Shown piece after piece: positions 41,045-53,898 of a DNA stretch of 64,000 bases (position 1 is the first letter of the stretch; each line of letters starts with the position of its first letter). Below the pieces are notes generated by a model. The model did not search any database. It saw only the letters and a program-made list of their open reading frames with translations, and had not been told where the DNA came from. Source of the stretch: Albimonas donghaensis (GTDB lineage: Bacteria; Pseudomonadota; Alphaproteobacteria; Rhodobacterales; Rhodobacteraceae); NCBI RefSeq assembly GCF_900106695.1, contig NZ_FNMZ01000011.1, positions 1 through 64,000 on the forward strand. The letters are read 5' to 3'. A program made the position numbers and the translations under genes.

Positions 41045-41278
41045 TCAGTCAGGGGCCCGGGTGGTGAGCGCCAGCGCGTGCAGCTCCCCCCCCATGCGGC
41101 CCTTGAGAGCGGCGTAGACGGCGCGCTGCTGCTGCACGCGGTTCATGCCGCGGAACGCCTCGGCGACCACGGTCGCCGCGAAATGATCGCCGTCGCCCGC
41201 GAGGTCGGTGATCTCCACCGAGGCGCCGGGGAAGGCGTCCAGGATCAGACGTTCGATTTCGGTCGATTCCATCGGCAT
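41045..41278 (-). CDS. bolA: BolA family protein
   Basis: A 77-residue BolA/IbaG protein. [22 protein letters not shown] contains the conserved His and the Phe-x-Gly region used for binding a shared cluster with a CGFS glutaredoxin, encoded directly downstream. [11 protein letters not shown] is the C-terminal motif. AAGGAGA lies about 10 nt before the ATG. A terminator separates it from purL upstream. Confidence 0.95.
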   Translation of the reverse strand: MPMESTEIERLILDAFPGASVEITDLAGDGDHFAATVVAEAFRGMNRVQQQRAVYAALKGRMGGELHALALTTRAPD

Positions 41279-41322
41279 CTGCGTCGGCTCTCCTTGGTCT
41301 CGCGCATCAGGGTATCACGTAA

Positions 41323-41360
41323 AACGCCCGCCCGTCCCCCGCAAGGGATGGGCGGGCGTT
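41323..41360 (-). terminator. Intrinsic terminator of purL
   Basis: A 16-bp stem with one G-T pair (41323-41338 with 41345-41360) and loop CCGCAA. On the minus strand the stem runs into TTTTACGTGAT. Confidence 0.8.
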
Positions 41361-41391
41361 CCCATGCTCCGGCAGGCGGCTTTCGCTCGCC

Positions 41392-43584
<2,193 letters not shown>

Positions 43585-43880
43585 GGTGACCCCCGAACGA
43601 GATGCGCGGACCGGCTTTCGCAGGCGCGCGGACCGTCGTCCCACGCCGCTCCCGGCACGCCCGGCGTTCTAGCCGAGGCGCGAAGCAAGGGAAAGATCGC
43701 ATGACCGTCAACCTGCCGGGCCGCGCGCCCGGAGCCCGCCCGGCCGCGCCGGCCACGCCCGTATGCGCCGCGCCCGATGGCGGACGCGGCGGGGGCGGGG
43801 ACGCCGCGCCGGGCGTGGGAGCGGGCGGCGCGGCGCAAGGCGGCGCGGCGGCGGGGCCCGGCGCGGCCGTATCCTCCCAA

Positions 43881-44798
43881 ATGTCTGGAACAGAACTGAA
43901 AACCACCCCTGTCGCGGCCTGGAAGGGCTATGCGGCGGTGGTGTTCTCGGTGGTGGTCTGGGCGGGCTGGATCGTGGTCACGCGGGCCCAGGGATCGACG
44001 CTGGCGCCGGTCGATACGTCGATTTTGCGGATTATCGTCCCGGCGCTTCTGCTGTCCCCGGTCTGGCTGCGCCGCGGCATCGTGCCCAAGGGCCAGCCGC
44101 AGCTGGCGATGTGGATCATGGCCGCGGGCTGGGGCGCGCCCTTCATCCTGCTGATCTCCAAGGGGCTGGAAACCGTGCCCGCGGCGCTGTTCGGCCCGAT
44201 GGTGCCCGCCACCCTGCCGCTGCTGGTGGGGCTGTGGGATTACTTCGTCGCCGGGCGGAAGGTGCGGGGCGTGCGGCTGGCCGGGCTGGGCCTCATCGCC
44301 GTTTCCATCGCGCTGGTGGTCGGGCCGGCGGCGCTGCGCGGGGACGGGGGCTTTTTCATCGGCGCGCCCTATCTGGTGGCCGCGGCCTGCGGCTGGACCG
44401 CCTTCACCATCGCCTATCGCGCCACCACCCTCACCGGGCTGGAGGCGGCGGCCTACATGTCGCTCTATTCCGCGCCCTTCCTGCTAGTGCTGGCCGCGGT
44501 CGAGGGGCTGCACCTTCAGGATCTGAGCCTCGGCGAATTCGCCTGGTACTTCGTCGCCCATGGCGTGCTGGCCGGCGTCGGCTCGATCGTCGCTTATGGC
44601 TATGCGATGCGGGTGCTGGGCGTGGCGCGCACCTCGGCCTTCGCCTCGCTGGTGCCGATGGGGGCCGCGCTGGGCGGCCTCGCCGTGCTGGGAGAGGCGC
44701 CGGCGATCTCAGGCTGGTTCTCGGTCGGCTGCGCCTGTCTCGGCGTGGCCGCGGTCAACGGCGTCTTCGGCGGGATGGAGCCCGCCCGAAACGACTGA
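43881..44798 (+). CDS. EamA/DMT-family transporter
   Basis: A 305-residue inner-membrane protein with ten predicted segments in two EamA halves (for example FSVVVWAGWIVVTRAQG and VAYGYAMRVLGVARTSAFASL near the end of the second half). Members export or import small metabolites; the substrate is unknown. Start choice is uncertain. ATG at 43881 begins the conserved part but lacks a clear ribosome site. ATG at 43701 has AAGGGAAAG upstream and would add 60 Gly/Ala/Pro residues. Confidence 0.87.
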   Translation: MSGTELKTTPVAAWKGYAAVVFSVVVWAGWIVVTRAQGSTLAPVDTSILRIIVPALLLSPVWLRRGIVPKGQPQLAMWIMAAGWGAPFILLISKGLETVPAALFGPMVPATLPLLVGLWDYFVAGRKVRGVRLAGLGLIAVSIALVVGPAALRGDGGFFIGAPYLVAAACGWTAFTIAYRATTLTGLEAAAYMSLYSAPFLLVLAAVEGLHLQDLSLGEFAWYFVAHGVLAGVGSIVAYGYAMRVLGVARTSAFASLVPMGAALGGLAVLGEAPAISGWFSVGCACLGVAAVNGVFGGMEPARND

Positions 44799-45089
44799 GC
44801 CGGAGACGGCTGAGGGGGCCGACGCCGCCGGGCGGCCGGCATGGCCGTGAAATTGACCCTGGGGAAGGGGGTGTCCGCGGCCCTGAGTGTGGGGAAACGC
44901 TTGCAGCCGGTGACGACAACGCCGGGTTCCTTGGGGGGGTGAAGCGAAGCCGCCGAGGGGGTTCCGGCCACAATGGACCGCGGACCGGGTGAATATCCCT
45001 CGTTTTAAGGAATTAGGCAAGAATCCGCGTTCATGGATTTTTACGAATGCGGATCGTCGCCGGATCGGCGACCGGGGGTCATGGCGCCT

Positions 45090-47699
45090 TCATCCTGGGG
45101 GCGAAAGACGCGTCAGGCCAAGCGCGCCGGCCTCTGCGTCCTGAAAATCCAGAGACATTCGGATCGTGTCGCCCCGCCGCCAGACTTCGTTGAGATCGTC
45201 GTAGTGGCGCGAGAAGGGATGGCCGGACTGCCCCGTGGAAATCACAACCCGGGAGCTGTCAGGGTCCGCGAAGTCCACGACCATCCTCAGACCGGCGCCG
45301 AATCGGGCGGCGTGAGGCTCGTTGCGCCCGCCCTGGCTCTGGGACCGGCGCAGGGTGAAGTCGCCGCCGGAGGTCTCGTGCCGGATGTTGGCGATCAGCC
45401 CGAGCAGCCCGAACCGGCCGAGCACCTCGTGGTCATGGCGCGCCTCATGCGCCTCGCCCCAGCGCCAGCCGCGCGGGGCGGAGCCGTAGCGCTCCGACAG
45501 CGCCCCCAGCGCGTCGTCGAGCGCCAGCTGGGCGATCTGGGCGCAGGTCTCCTGGGCCGAGGTCTTGTCGATGTCGCACCACACCCCGGCGCCGTCCAGA
45601 TTGCGGAACACCCGCTCCACGAACACCGGCTGGGGACCGTCGAAGCGGCGGGCGTCGGGGCCCAGCTCGTCCTCGATCAGCCGGGGCGTCAGACGGCGCA
45701 TCCACTCGGCGAAGATCAGGGGCTCGGGGGCGTGCTCGGACATCTCGCCATTCCAGTCGCCCAGCATCTCCAACGCCTGCTGGCGGCGCGCGGCGATGGG
45801 GTCCTCGGGGGCGACGGGGCCGGTCCACCACAGGTCGGAGGCGATCAGCGGCAGGACCGCGCGGGCCATCTCGGAGACGTCGTCGTTCTGCAGGGCCGCG
45901 GCCGAGTCGCGCGAATGGTAGTCGCGCGCGGCGAGCTGCTTTTCCAGCCGTCGGATGCGGTAGGGATCGCCCCAGTGGAAGGACAGGTGCCGGGGATAGT
46001 CGCGGGCCTCGGTGCGGTTGTTGGCGTTGGCCACGGCGCCGGACTCGGGGCGCAGGATGCGGGGCAGGGTCTCGGGGTCGCGGAAGCCCTGCCAGTCATT
46101 GGCCGCGATCCAGCCGGGCGCGGGCAGGCGGCCGCGCCCGGGCGAGGCCGGATTGCGCAGGGGCGCGCGGCCGGCGACGATCATGCCCACGTCGTCGCGA
46201 TCCGCGAGCATCACGTTCATCGCCGGGGCCACATGGTCGGCCATGGCCGCGGCGCCTTCGTCGATGGAGCGCGATTTCATCAACGCGAAGCCGGCGGAGA
46301 AGGAGGTGTCGCCCTCTCCCAGCGCGGTCCAGGCGAGCGCGGCCACATGGCCCTCCGGCGTCACGTCGCCGACCCCGAGCTGGTCGGGCGGGATCACCGG
46401 CCCGTGTCGGGTCCAGCGCAGCAGGACCTCGGCCTCGGCCCCGTCGGGCAGGCCGATGATCTCGCGCCGCTCGGCGAAGGGGGCGGGGCCGTCCGGGGTG
46501 AGGTAGCGGGAGGGGTCCTCGGGGTCGAGCTTCTCGATATAGATGTCGGCGTCGTCGACATAGGCGGAGGTCAGGCCCCAGGCGAAGTCCGAATTGCGCC
46601 CGACCAGCACCAGCGGCATGCCCGGCACGGTGGCCCCGATGATCCCGCCCGACGGCAGCTCCAGCCGCGCCAGATACCAGAGCGACGGGGCGGAGAGCCA
46701 CAGATGCGGGTCATTGGCCAGGATCGGCGCCCCGGCGGCGGCGCGCGAGGGGCCGAGCGCCCAGCCGTTGGAGGCCCCGCCCTTGCCCGCCGGCGGCATC
46801 GCCTGCGGGCCGGTCGGCGGCCCCAAGGGCGCCGGAAAGCGGAGGCCGGCGAGCCCCGCCGCCTGCGGCGCCGCGCCTGACGCGCCGGGGGAGAGCGCGG
46901 GGAGGGCGGCGCCCGGCGTCGGACCCGACGTCGGAACGGCCGCGGGGGCGTCGCCGGTCGGGGCGCCCAGCAGGCCGGCGAAATCCACCCCGCGCGGCGC
47001 GGCGTCGGGCAGCCCGGCCTGGCGCGGCTCGATCACCGCGGCTTCGGGATAGTCGGGCAGCAGGTCGCGCAGACGCTCCGGCGGCAGGCGCAGGCTGATC
47101 GCGGCCCGGCGCACCTCGACCGCCGCCTGATCGCTCAGCCGCAGCGCCATCAGCTTGGCGATGGCGAGGCTGTCGGCCGGCGTCCAGGGCGCGATGCGGT
47201 CGGCGAAGAAATAGAACTCCGGCGCGCCGCGTCCCAGCGCCTCCTGCGACACCGCCCGGATGAAGGCGTTGACGCCGGTCGCATAGGCCTCCAGCGCCGC
47301 GCGGGCCTCCGGCGTCTGGGCGGGCAGGGCGCGCCGCGCCAGCCCGTGCAGGTCCAGCGCCCGCATGAAGCGGTCCACGGGCAGGGTCACGTCGCCGAAC
47401 AGCTCCGACAGCCGCCCCTCCGCGGCCCGGCGCGAGGTCTCCATCTGCCACAGCCGGTCCTGGGCATGGGCGAAGCCGAGCCCGAAGAACACGTCCGCCT
47501 CGGACGCCCCCCGGATATGCGGCACCGCGTGGATGTCGCGCAGCAGGGTGACGGGCGCCTCGACCCCCTCCACCGTGAAATCCCGGTCATAGTCGGGCAG
47601 CGATCCGCCGAGCAGCACCCAAACCAGCGCCGCGGCCAGCGCCGCGAGCACCGCCATCGCGCCGAACAGGCGCGAGAGCCATTTGAAGATCTGAGCCAA
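45090..47699 (-). CDS. Penicillin acylase family (Ntn) hydrolase
   Basis: An 869-residue precursor of the penicillin amidase / acyl-homoserine lactone acylase superfamily. The N-terminus has a single hydrophobic signal/anchor (FGAMAVLAALAAALVWVLLGG). After the alpha chain and a Pro/Ala linker (about 228-309), autocatalytic cleavage should expose nucleophile S310 in GGASNGWALG. ANDPHLWLSAPSLWY, PGMPLVLVGRN and the DWNGEMS region follow. Substrates range from beta-lactams to quorum signals and polyamine amides and cannot be told from sequence. It converges with the EamA gene and is divergent from the dehydrogenase gene. Confidence 0.93.
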   Translation of the reverse strand: MAQIFKWLSRLFGAMAVLAALAAALVWVLLGGSLPDYDRDFTVEGVEAPVTLLRDIHAVPHIRGASEADVFFGLGFAHAQDRLWQMETSRRAAEGRLSELFGDVTLPVDRFMRALDLHGLARRALPAQTPEARAALEAYATGVNAFIRAVSQEALGRGAPEFYFFADRIAPWTPADSLAIAKLMALRLSDQAAVEVRRAAISLRLPPERLRDLLPDYPEAAVIEPRQAGLPDAAPRGVDFAGLLGAPTGDAPAAVPTSGPTPGAALPALSPGASGAAPQAAGLAGLRFPAPLGPPTGPQAMPPAGKGGASNGWALGPSRAAAGAPILANDPHLWLSAPSLWYLARLELPSGGIIGATVPGMPLVLVGRNSDFAWGLTSAYVDDADIYIEKLDPEDPSRYLTPDGPAPFAERREIIGLPDGAEAEVLLRWTRHGPVIPPDQLGVGDVTPEGHVAALAWTALGEGDTSFSAGFALMKSRSIDEGAAAMADHVAPAMNVMLADRDDVGMIVAGRAPLRNPASPGRGRLPAPGWIAANDWQGFRDPETLPRILRPESGAVANANNRTEARDYPRHLSFHWGDPYRIRRLEKQLAARDYHSRDSAAALQNDDVSEMARAVLPLIASDLWWTGPVAPEDPIAARRQQALEMLGDWNGEMSEHAPEPLIFAEWMRRLTPRLIEDELGPDARRFDGPQPVFVERVFRNLDGAGVWCDIDKTSAQETCAQIAQLALDDALGALSERYGSAPRGWRWGEAHEARHDHEVLGRFGLLGLIANIRHETSGGDFTLRRSQSQGGRNEPHAARFGAGLRMVVDFADPDSSRVVISTGQSGHPFSRHYDDLNEVWRRGDTIRMSLDFQDAEAGALGLTRLSPPG

Positions 47700-47915
47700 G
47701 GTCCGTCCTGCGCCGCGTCCCCCGCCTGGGGACAGGTGTCCGGGGCGGTCCGCGCAGCCCCGGTCGGGCCGCGGGGCGGTCGATTCCCGGTGCGCTTGAC
47801 CTGACCATCACCGGGGGCCAGTTTCCACCCCGTTCGGACGCGCGCGACGCCATGCGCCGCCCGACCCGGATCAGCCGGCGCCCGGCCGGCCGTCTCGAAC
47901 AGGAAGGATCCCGAT

Positions 47916-48779
47916 ATGGCCAAATGCGCGTTCATCGGACTGGGGGTGATGGGCTTCCCCATGGCCGGCCACCTGCAGGCCAAGGGCCACGACGTGACGG
48001 TGTGGAACCGCACCCATGCCAAGGCCGAGAAATGGGTGGAGACGCATGGCGGCGCCATGGCCGCCTCTCCTGCCGGGGCCGCCGAGGGCGCCGAGTTCGT
48101 CTTCGCCTGCGTGGGCAATGACGACGACCTGCGCTCGGTCACCACCGGCCCCGGCGGCGCGTTCGAGGGGCTGGGCCGCGGCGCGATCTTCGTGGACAAC
48201 ACCACCGCCTCGGCCGGCGTGGCGCGCGAGCTGCACGCCGCGGCCGCCGAGCATGGCGCCGACTTCATCGACGCCCCGGTCTCCGGCGGCCAGGCGGGCG
48301 CCGAGAACGGCGTGCTCACCGTCATGTGCGGCGGCGACGCGGCCCCCTACGCCAAGGCCGAGCCGGTGATCGGCTGCTTCGCCCGGTCCTGCAAGCTGAT
48401 GGGGCCGTCGGGCTCGGGCCAGCTCACCAAGATGGTCAACCAGATCTGCATCGCCGGGCTCGTCCAGGGCCTGTCGGAGGGGCTGGCCTTCGCCCAGAAA
48501 GCCGGGCTCGACGGCGAGGCGGTGGTGGAGGTGATCTCCAAGGGCGCGGCGGGGTCGTGGCAGATGGAGAACCGCCACAAGACCATGCTGGCCGACGCGT
48601 TCGAGCATGGCTTCGCGGTGGACTGGATGCGCAAGGATCTCGGCATCTGCCTGGAGGAGGCGCGGGCCAACGGCGCGACCCTGCCGGTGGCGGCGCTGGT
48701 CGACCAGTTCTACGCGCAGATCCAGCAGATGGGCGGCGGGCGCTGGGACACGTCGAGCCTGATCAAGCGGCTGAGCTGA
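47916..48779 (+). CDS. NAD(P)-dependent beta-hydroxyacid dehydrogenase (GarR/MmsB family)
   Basis: A 287-residue oxidoreductase of the 3-hydroxyisobutyrate / tartronate semialdehyde reductase family. FIGLGVMGFPMAGHL is the dinucleotide-binding motif (NRT after strand 2 suggests NADP). FIDAPVSGGQAGAENG binds substrate, and the catalytic lysine is K172 in GQLTKMVNQ. AGGAAGGATCC lies before the ATG. Substrate is unassigned; neighbours do not point to a pathway. A hairpin follows at 48804-48834. Confidence 0.94.
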   Translation: MAKCAFIGLGVMGFPMAGHLQAKGHDVTVWNRTHAKAEKWVETHGGAMAASPAGAAEGAEFVFACVGNDDDLRSVTTGPGGAFEGLGRGAIFVDNTTASAGVARELHAAAAEHGADFIDAPVSGGQAGAENGVLTVMCGGDAAPYAKAEPVIGCFARSCKLMGPSGSGQLTKMVNQICIAGLVQGLSEGLAFAQKAGLDGEAVVEVISKGAAGSWQMENRHKTMLADAFEHGFAVDWMRKDLGICLEEARANGATLPVAALVDQFYAQIQQMGGGRWDTSSLIKRLS

Positions 48780-48803
48780 CCCTCGGCGGGCCGCCGGCCG
48801 GAC

Positions 48804-48834
48804 AAGGGCCGCGGGCGCGATGCCCGCGGCCCTT
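48804..48834. terminator. Hairpin between the dehydrogenase and kinase genes
   Basis: A perfect 13-bp stem (48804-48816 with 48822-48834) around loop GCGAT between convergent genes. The 3' side lacks a clear U-tract. Confidence 0.65.
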
Positions 48835-48972
48835 CGCGTTCCGGCCCCCGATCGGCCGCGGGCGCGGCGTGGAACATGACCCCGCATGGATGTCCGATGG
48901 ATGTGGGGTGGATCTGGGGGCGTCCGGCCTCCGGCGTCTCGCGCCCGCCCGGATCTTCCGCCGCCGGGGGGA

Positions 48973-49530
48973 TCAGCGCGTTCCGGTGCGTCCCAGCGCG
49001 TCGATAACCGCGTCCACCAGTTCCGCGAGGGGGCGCGCGCCGTCGAGCCGCAGCGCCGGCGTCGGCCTCGCGGCCAGCCAGGCCTCGTGCCGGGCGCGAC
49101 TGCGGCCGGCGAAGGCGGGATCGTCATAGCGCGAGGCCCAGTCGCGGAACGCCAGATGCGTCGCGTGCATGTCGCCGCCGGGCAGGATGCGGGCGCCGTG
49201 GCGGGCCCGCTCGCGGCGGTCAAGGCGCTCCATCCGCAGGGGGGCGGGGGTGGTGACGAAAACGATCAGGCCGGCGGCCTCGATCACCGCCTCGCCCCAG
49301 GTTTCGAGCGCGCCGGACAGCACCCACCCGCCTTCGCCCTGCGCCTCGCGGATCAGGCGCAGGCGGTCCGCGACCGGACGCTGTTCCGCGAAAGGCGGGT
49401 CGGTCGGGCGCCAGAAGAAGGCGTCCGCATCCAGATGCGGCACGCCCAGCCGCGCCGCCAGACCCGCGCCGAGCGTCGAGACCCCGGCGCAGGACGCGCC
49501 GGTCAGATACAGGCGGGGTGAGGCGGACAT
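48973..49530 (-). CDS. Adenylate kinase-like P-loop protein with atypical Walker A
   Basis: A 185-residue nucleotide-binding protein resembling small-molecule kinases. The P-loop region is LTGASCAGVSTLGAGLAARL at residues 9-28, where the invariant lysine of GxxxxGK(S/T) is valine (V17). LDADAFFW then resembles the kinase DxD region, and GGWVLSGALETW follows. A subset of such proteins with GASGxGTST loops is known, so the change may be a family trait. Substrate unknown. ATG at 49530 starts close to the first strand; an ATG at 49554 is also possible. Confidence 0.8.
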   Translation of the reverse strand: MSASPRLYLTGASCAGVSTLGAGLAARLGVPHLDADAFFWRPTDPPFAEQRPVADRLRLIREAQGEGGWVLSGALETWGEAVIEAAGLIVFVTTPAPLRMERLDRRERARHGARILPGGDMHATHLAFRDWASRYDDPAFAGRSRARHEAWLAARPTPALRLDGARPLAELVDAVIDALGRTGTR

Positions 49531-49646
49531 GGGCCGACTGGCGAGAAACCGCATGCGCGGCCCCGGAGGGGGCCGACCGGACCCGAAAGGGGAGGCGAAC
49601 GCCTGGGCGCAGGGGGGACGCGCGCCGCCCCCCGCCCCGGCGGCGC

Positions 49647-50288
49647 TTATTCCTCTTTCAGCTTGGTGTATTTGGCGCCGCCCAGGGTGACGCCGGCCAT
49701 CAGCCCTTCCTGCCCGAAGACCACCGAGATCACCGGCGCCTGCGAGGTGGTGGTCTTCAGCGAGGCGGCCATGCCGTCGTCGATGGTCACGACCTCGGCG
49801 TCGGCCCCCATCTCCCAGCCCGAGGAGCGGCGGAACTTCTCCAGCGCCCCGGTGGTCATGAAGAACAGGGCCTGGTCGAATTTCTGCACCCCGGCCTGGA
49901 AGCCGAAGCTGCCGGCGGCCATGGAATAGTAGCCCACCGTGGCCTCACCGATCTTCAGCGAGCCTTCGCCATAGGCCCCGCCGATCAGCAGGCCGGCCTT
50001 GGTGATTCCGGGGATGATCAGCACGCCCTTGGCGCGGGACATCAGCTCCCGCGCGCCGGAGACGTTGGCCATCATGCGCTTCTCGGCATGGGTGACGCGC
50101 AGGTCGATGACCTCGCTGTCCTCGGCCGCCGCGACATGGCCGGGCATGGCGCAGGCGCCGACGGCCATGATGGCGGCGGCGCAGAAGGCGGCCAGCGCGC
50201 CGCGACGCGTCGCCCGCGGGGCGGCGCGGCCCGGCTTCGACGCGGGGCGGGCGGGCTCGGACGATTTGGGCTTGGAAAGAATGGACAC
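49647..50288 (-). CDS. SYLF-domain (YSC84) lipid-binding-like protein
   Basis: A 213-residue exported protein. A basic N-terminal stretch and RRGALAAFCAAAIMAVGACA form a signal that could be Tat-type or lipoprotein-type. The SYLF/YSC84 domain has AKGVLIIPGITKAGLLIGGAYGEG, GYYSMAAGSFGFQAG and a C-terminal ISVVFGQEGLMAGVTLGGAKYT. In eukaryotes the domain binds phosphoinositides; the bacterial role is not known. It stands alone between the kinase-like and sugar dehydrogenase genes. Confidence 0.91.
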   Translation of the reverse strand: MSILSKPKSSEPARPASKPGRAAPRATRRGALAAFCAAAIMAVGACAMPGHVAAAEDSEVIDLRVTHAEKRMMANVSGARELMSRAKGVLIIPGITKAGLLIGGAYGEGSLKIGEATVGYYSMAAGSFGFQAGVQKFDQALFFMTTGALEKFRRSSGWEMGADAEVVTIDDGMAASLKTTTSQAPVISVVFGQEGLMAGVTLGGAKYTKLKEE

Positions 50289-50479
50289 GGCTGCTGCTCC
50301 TGATCCTGCCGGGGGCCGAGCTTCGCCGACTTCCCCTGCGCGTGTAATCGCGCGGCCCGATCCCGGGCGCCTGCGCCCGGACCGGCCGTCGCGCGAAGCA
50401 TACTACGCCCGGCCGGGATTGTCCCGCGACGCCGCGACCGGGCGCGGGCCCGGGCCCGGCCTCCGCCTGCGACGGGCGG

Positions 50480-51619
50480 TCAGAGCATGGGGGAGACCCG
50501 GTGAAGCCGTCCCTCGGCCTCGTCGGTCAGGAACCACAGCGCGCCGTCGGGACCGATGCGCACGTCGCGCACCCGGCCGAAGGCGCCTTCGAACAGCGGC
50601 TCCTGCCCCACGACCTCGCCGTCCTCGATCTCCAGCCGCATCAGCAGCTGATCCTTCAGCGCGCCGACGAAGAGGTCTCCGCGCCAGGCGGGGAACAGGG
50701 TGCCGTCATAGAAGGCCGCCCCGGAGGGCGCGATCGACGGGTCCCAGTAATGCACCGGCTCGACGAAGCCCGGCGCGGTCTCGCCCTGACCGATCTTCGC
50801 GCCGGAATAATGCGTGCCGTAGGACACTTCCGGCCAGCCGTGATTGTCCCCGGCCCTGGGGCGATTGACCTCGTCCCCGCCGCGCGCGCCATGCTCCACC
50901 GTCCACAGCTCTCCGGTGCGCGGATGCACGGCGGCGCCCTGCGGGTTGCGATGGCCCATGGACCAGATCGAGGCCAGCCCGCCGCCATTGGCGAAGGGAT
51001 TGTCCGCCGGAATGCCGCCGTCGGGCGTGATCCGGTGGACCTTGCCGTTATGGCTGTCGGGATCCTGGGCCGAGGCCCGGTTCCCCCGCTCGCCCATGGT
51101 CACGAACAGCGTGCCGTCCGGCGCGAAGGCGAGCCGCGAGCCGAAATGCCGGCCGCCGGTCTCGTTCGAGGTCATGCGCAGCACGGTGCGCAGGTCGTGC
51201 AGGACCAGTTTCTCCCGGTCCAGCACGGCGCGGGTGACGACGGTGTTCGCCGCCCCGTCCGCCGTCGGGGCGGAATGGGTCAGGTAGATCAGCCCGGTGC
51301 GCGAAAAGTCGGGCGAAAGCGCCATGTCCAGCAGCCCGCCCTGTCCGCCGGCGGCGATGGGAGGCAGGCCCTCGATGTCGAACCGCTCGCCGCGCTGGAT
51401 CAGCGCCAGGCGGCCGGGGCGTTCGGTGACCAGCATGGCGCCGGTCTGAGGGAAGTCGGGCAGGAAAGCGAGCGCCCAGGGATGTTCGAAAGCGGGGCCG
51501 ACGATCGCGACCTGCACGAGGCCGGCGGAGCTGTTGAACACCTCGGCTTCGGCCGGCTTGGCGAGCAGAGCCGCCGCGATGATGGCCGCGAACGCTTCCG
51601 CGGCAGGACGTCGAACCAT
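50480..51619 (-). CDS. PQQ-type soluble aldose sugar dehydrogenase (YliI-like)
   Basis: A 379-residue exported six-bladed beta-propeller of the glucose/sorbosone dehydrogenase family. It has a signal peptide (AAIIAAALLAKPAEA). HPWALAFLPDFP, GGQGGLLDMALSPDF, GGRHFGSRLAFAPDGTL, GHRNPQGAAVHP and EHGARGGDEVNR are family motifs that build the PQQ and Ca site. Whether the cell makes PQQ is not visible here. GGAGGGAGG precedes the ATG at 51619. Confidence 0.93.
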   Translation of the reverse strand: MVRRPAAEAFAAIIAAALLAKPAEAEVFNSSAGLVQVAIVGPAFEHPWALAFLPDFPQTGAMLVTERPGRLALIQRGERFDIEGLPPIAAGGQGGLLDMALSPDFSRTGLIYLTHSAPTADGAANTVVTRAVLDREKLVLHDLRTVLRMTSNETGGRHFGSRLAFAPDGTLFVTMGERGNRASAQDPDSHNGKVHRITPDGGIPADNPFANGGGLASIWSMGHRNPQGAAVHPRTGELWTVEHGARGGDEVNRPRAGDNHGWPEVSYGTHYSGAKIGQGETAPGFVEPVHYWDPSIAPSGAAFYDGTLFPAWRGDLFVGALKDQLLMRLEIEDGEVVGQEPLFEGAFGRVRDVRIGPDGALWFLTDEAEGRLHRVSPML

Positions 51620-51865
51620 GTCTGACCTCCCTCCTTGTGGTTGCGGTCCTTCCAAACCTCGGCCGAAAGCGCGCGAAGGCAAGAAATCTCTCGCTGAAAC
51701 CGCTTGTTCTGTCAGCAGGCGGGAGGTTCGGCCGCGCGCTGGAAATGCACGAGATTGCAGATATTTGTGAGATTCCGCGGGAAAGTTGACCCAGGGACCC
51801 TGCCGTCGTTCAAATTCATGGGTCGCGATTTGTCGCGCGCGGGCGGAGAGGTCGGCGGGACGCTC

Positions 51866-51892
51866 GGCGGGGGGGCGGCCGCCCCCCCCGCC
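51866..51892 (-). terminator. Possible hairpin terminator of hemB
   Basis: GGCGGGGGGGCGG abuts CCGCCCCCCCCGCC, a near-perfect inverted repeat with one bulge, starting 11 bp past the hemB stop. There is no U-tract. Confidence 0.45.
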
Positions 51893-51902
51893 TGAAGCGC
51901 CG

Positions 51903-53769
<1,867 letters not shown>

Positions 53770-53829
53770 GCCGCCCGCTTCCGCCACGGCCCGCGCGGTT
53801 TCGCGCCGCGACCGCTTGTTGCGTTGCGA

Positions 53830-53858
53830 TTGACAAGCCCCGCCCCGCCCACACATGG
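53830..53858 (+). promoter_or_regulatory. Possible topA promoter
   Basis: A consensus -35 TTGACA at 53830-53835 and a 17-bp spacer, but a poor -10 (ACATGG, 53853-53858). It lies 40 bp before the topA ATG. Confidence 0.35.
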
Positions 53859-53898
53859 TCCCCGACCATTGAATCCCAGGGGCAGGAGCACCGTCCGC

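Noticed and set aside
43701-43880. Upstream start for the EamA transporter
   Set aside because: A ribosome site is present, but the 60 added residues are Gly/Ala/Pro low complexity; kept only as an alternative.
47796-47824. TTGACC with 17-bp spacing upstream of the hydroxyacid dehydrogenase gene
   Set aside because: The -10 (CAGTTT) is too poor to call a promoter.
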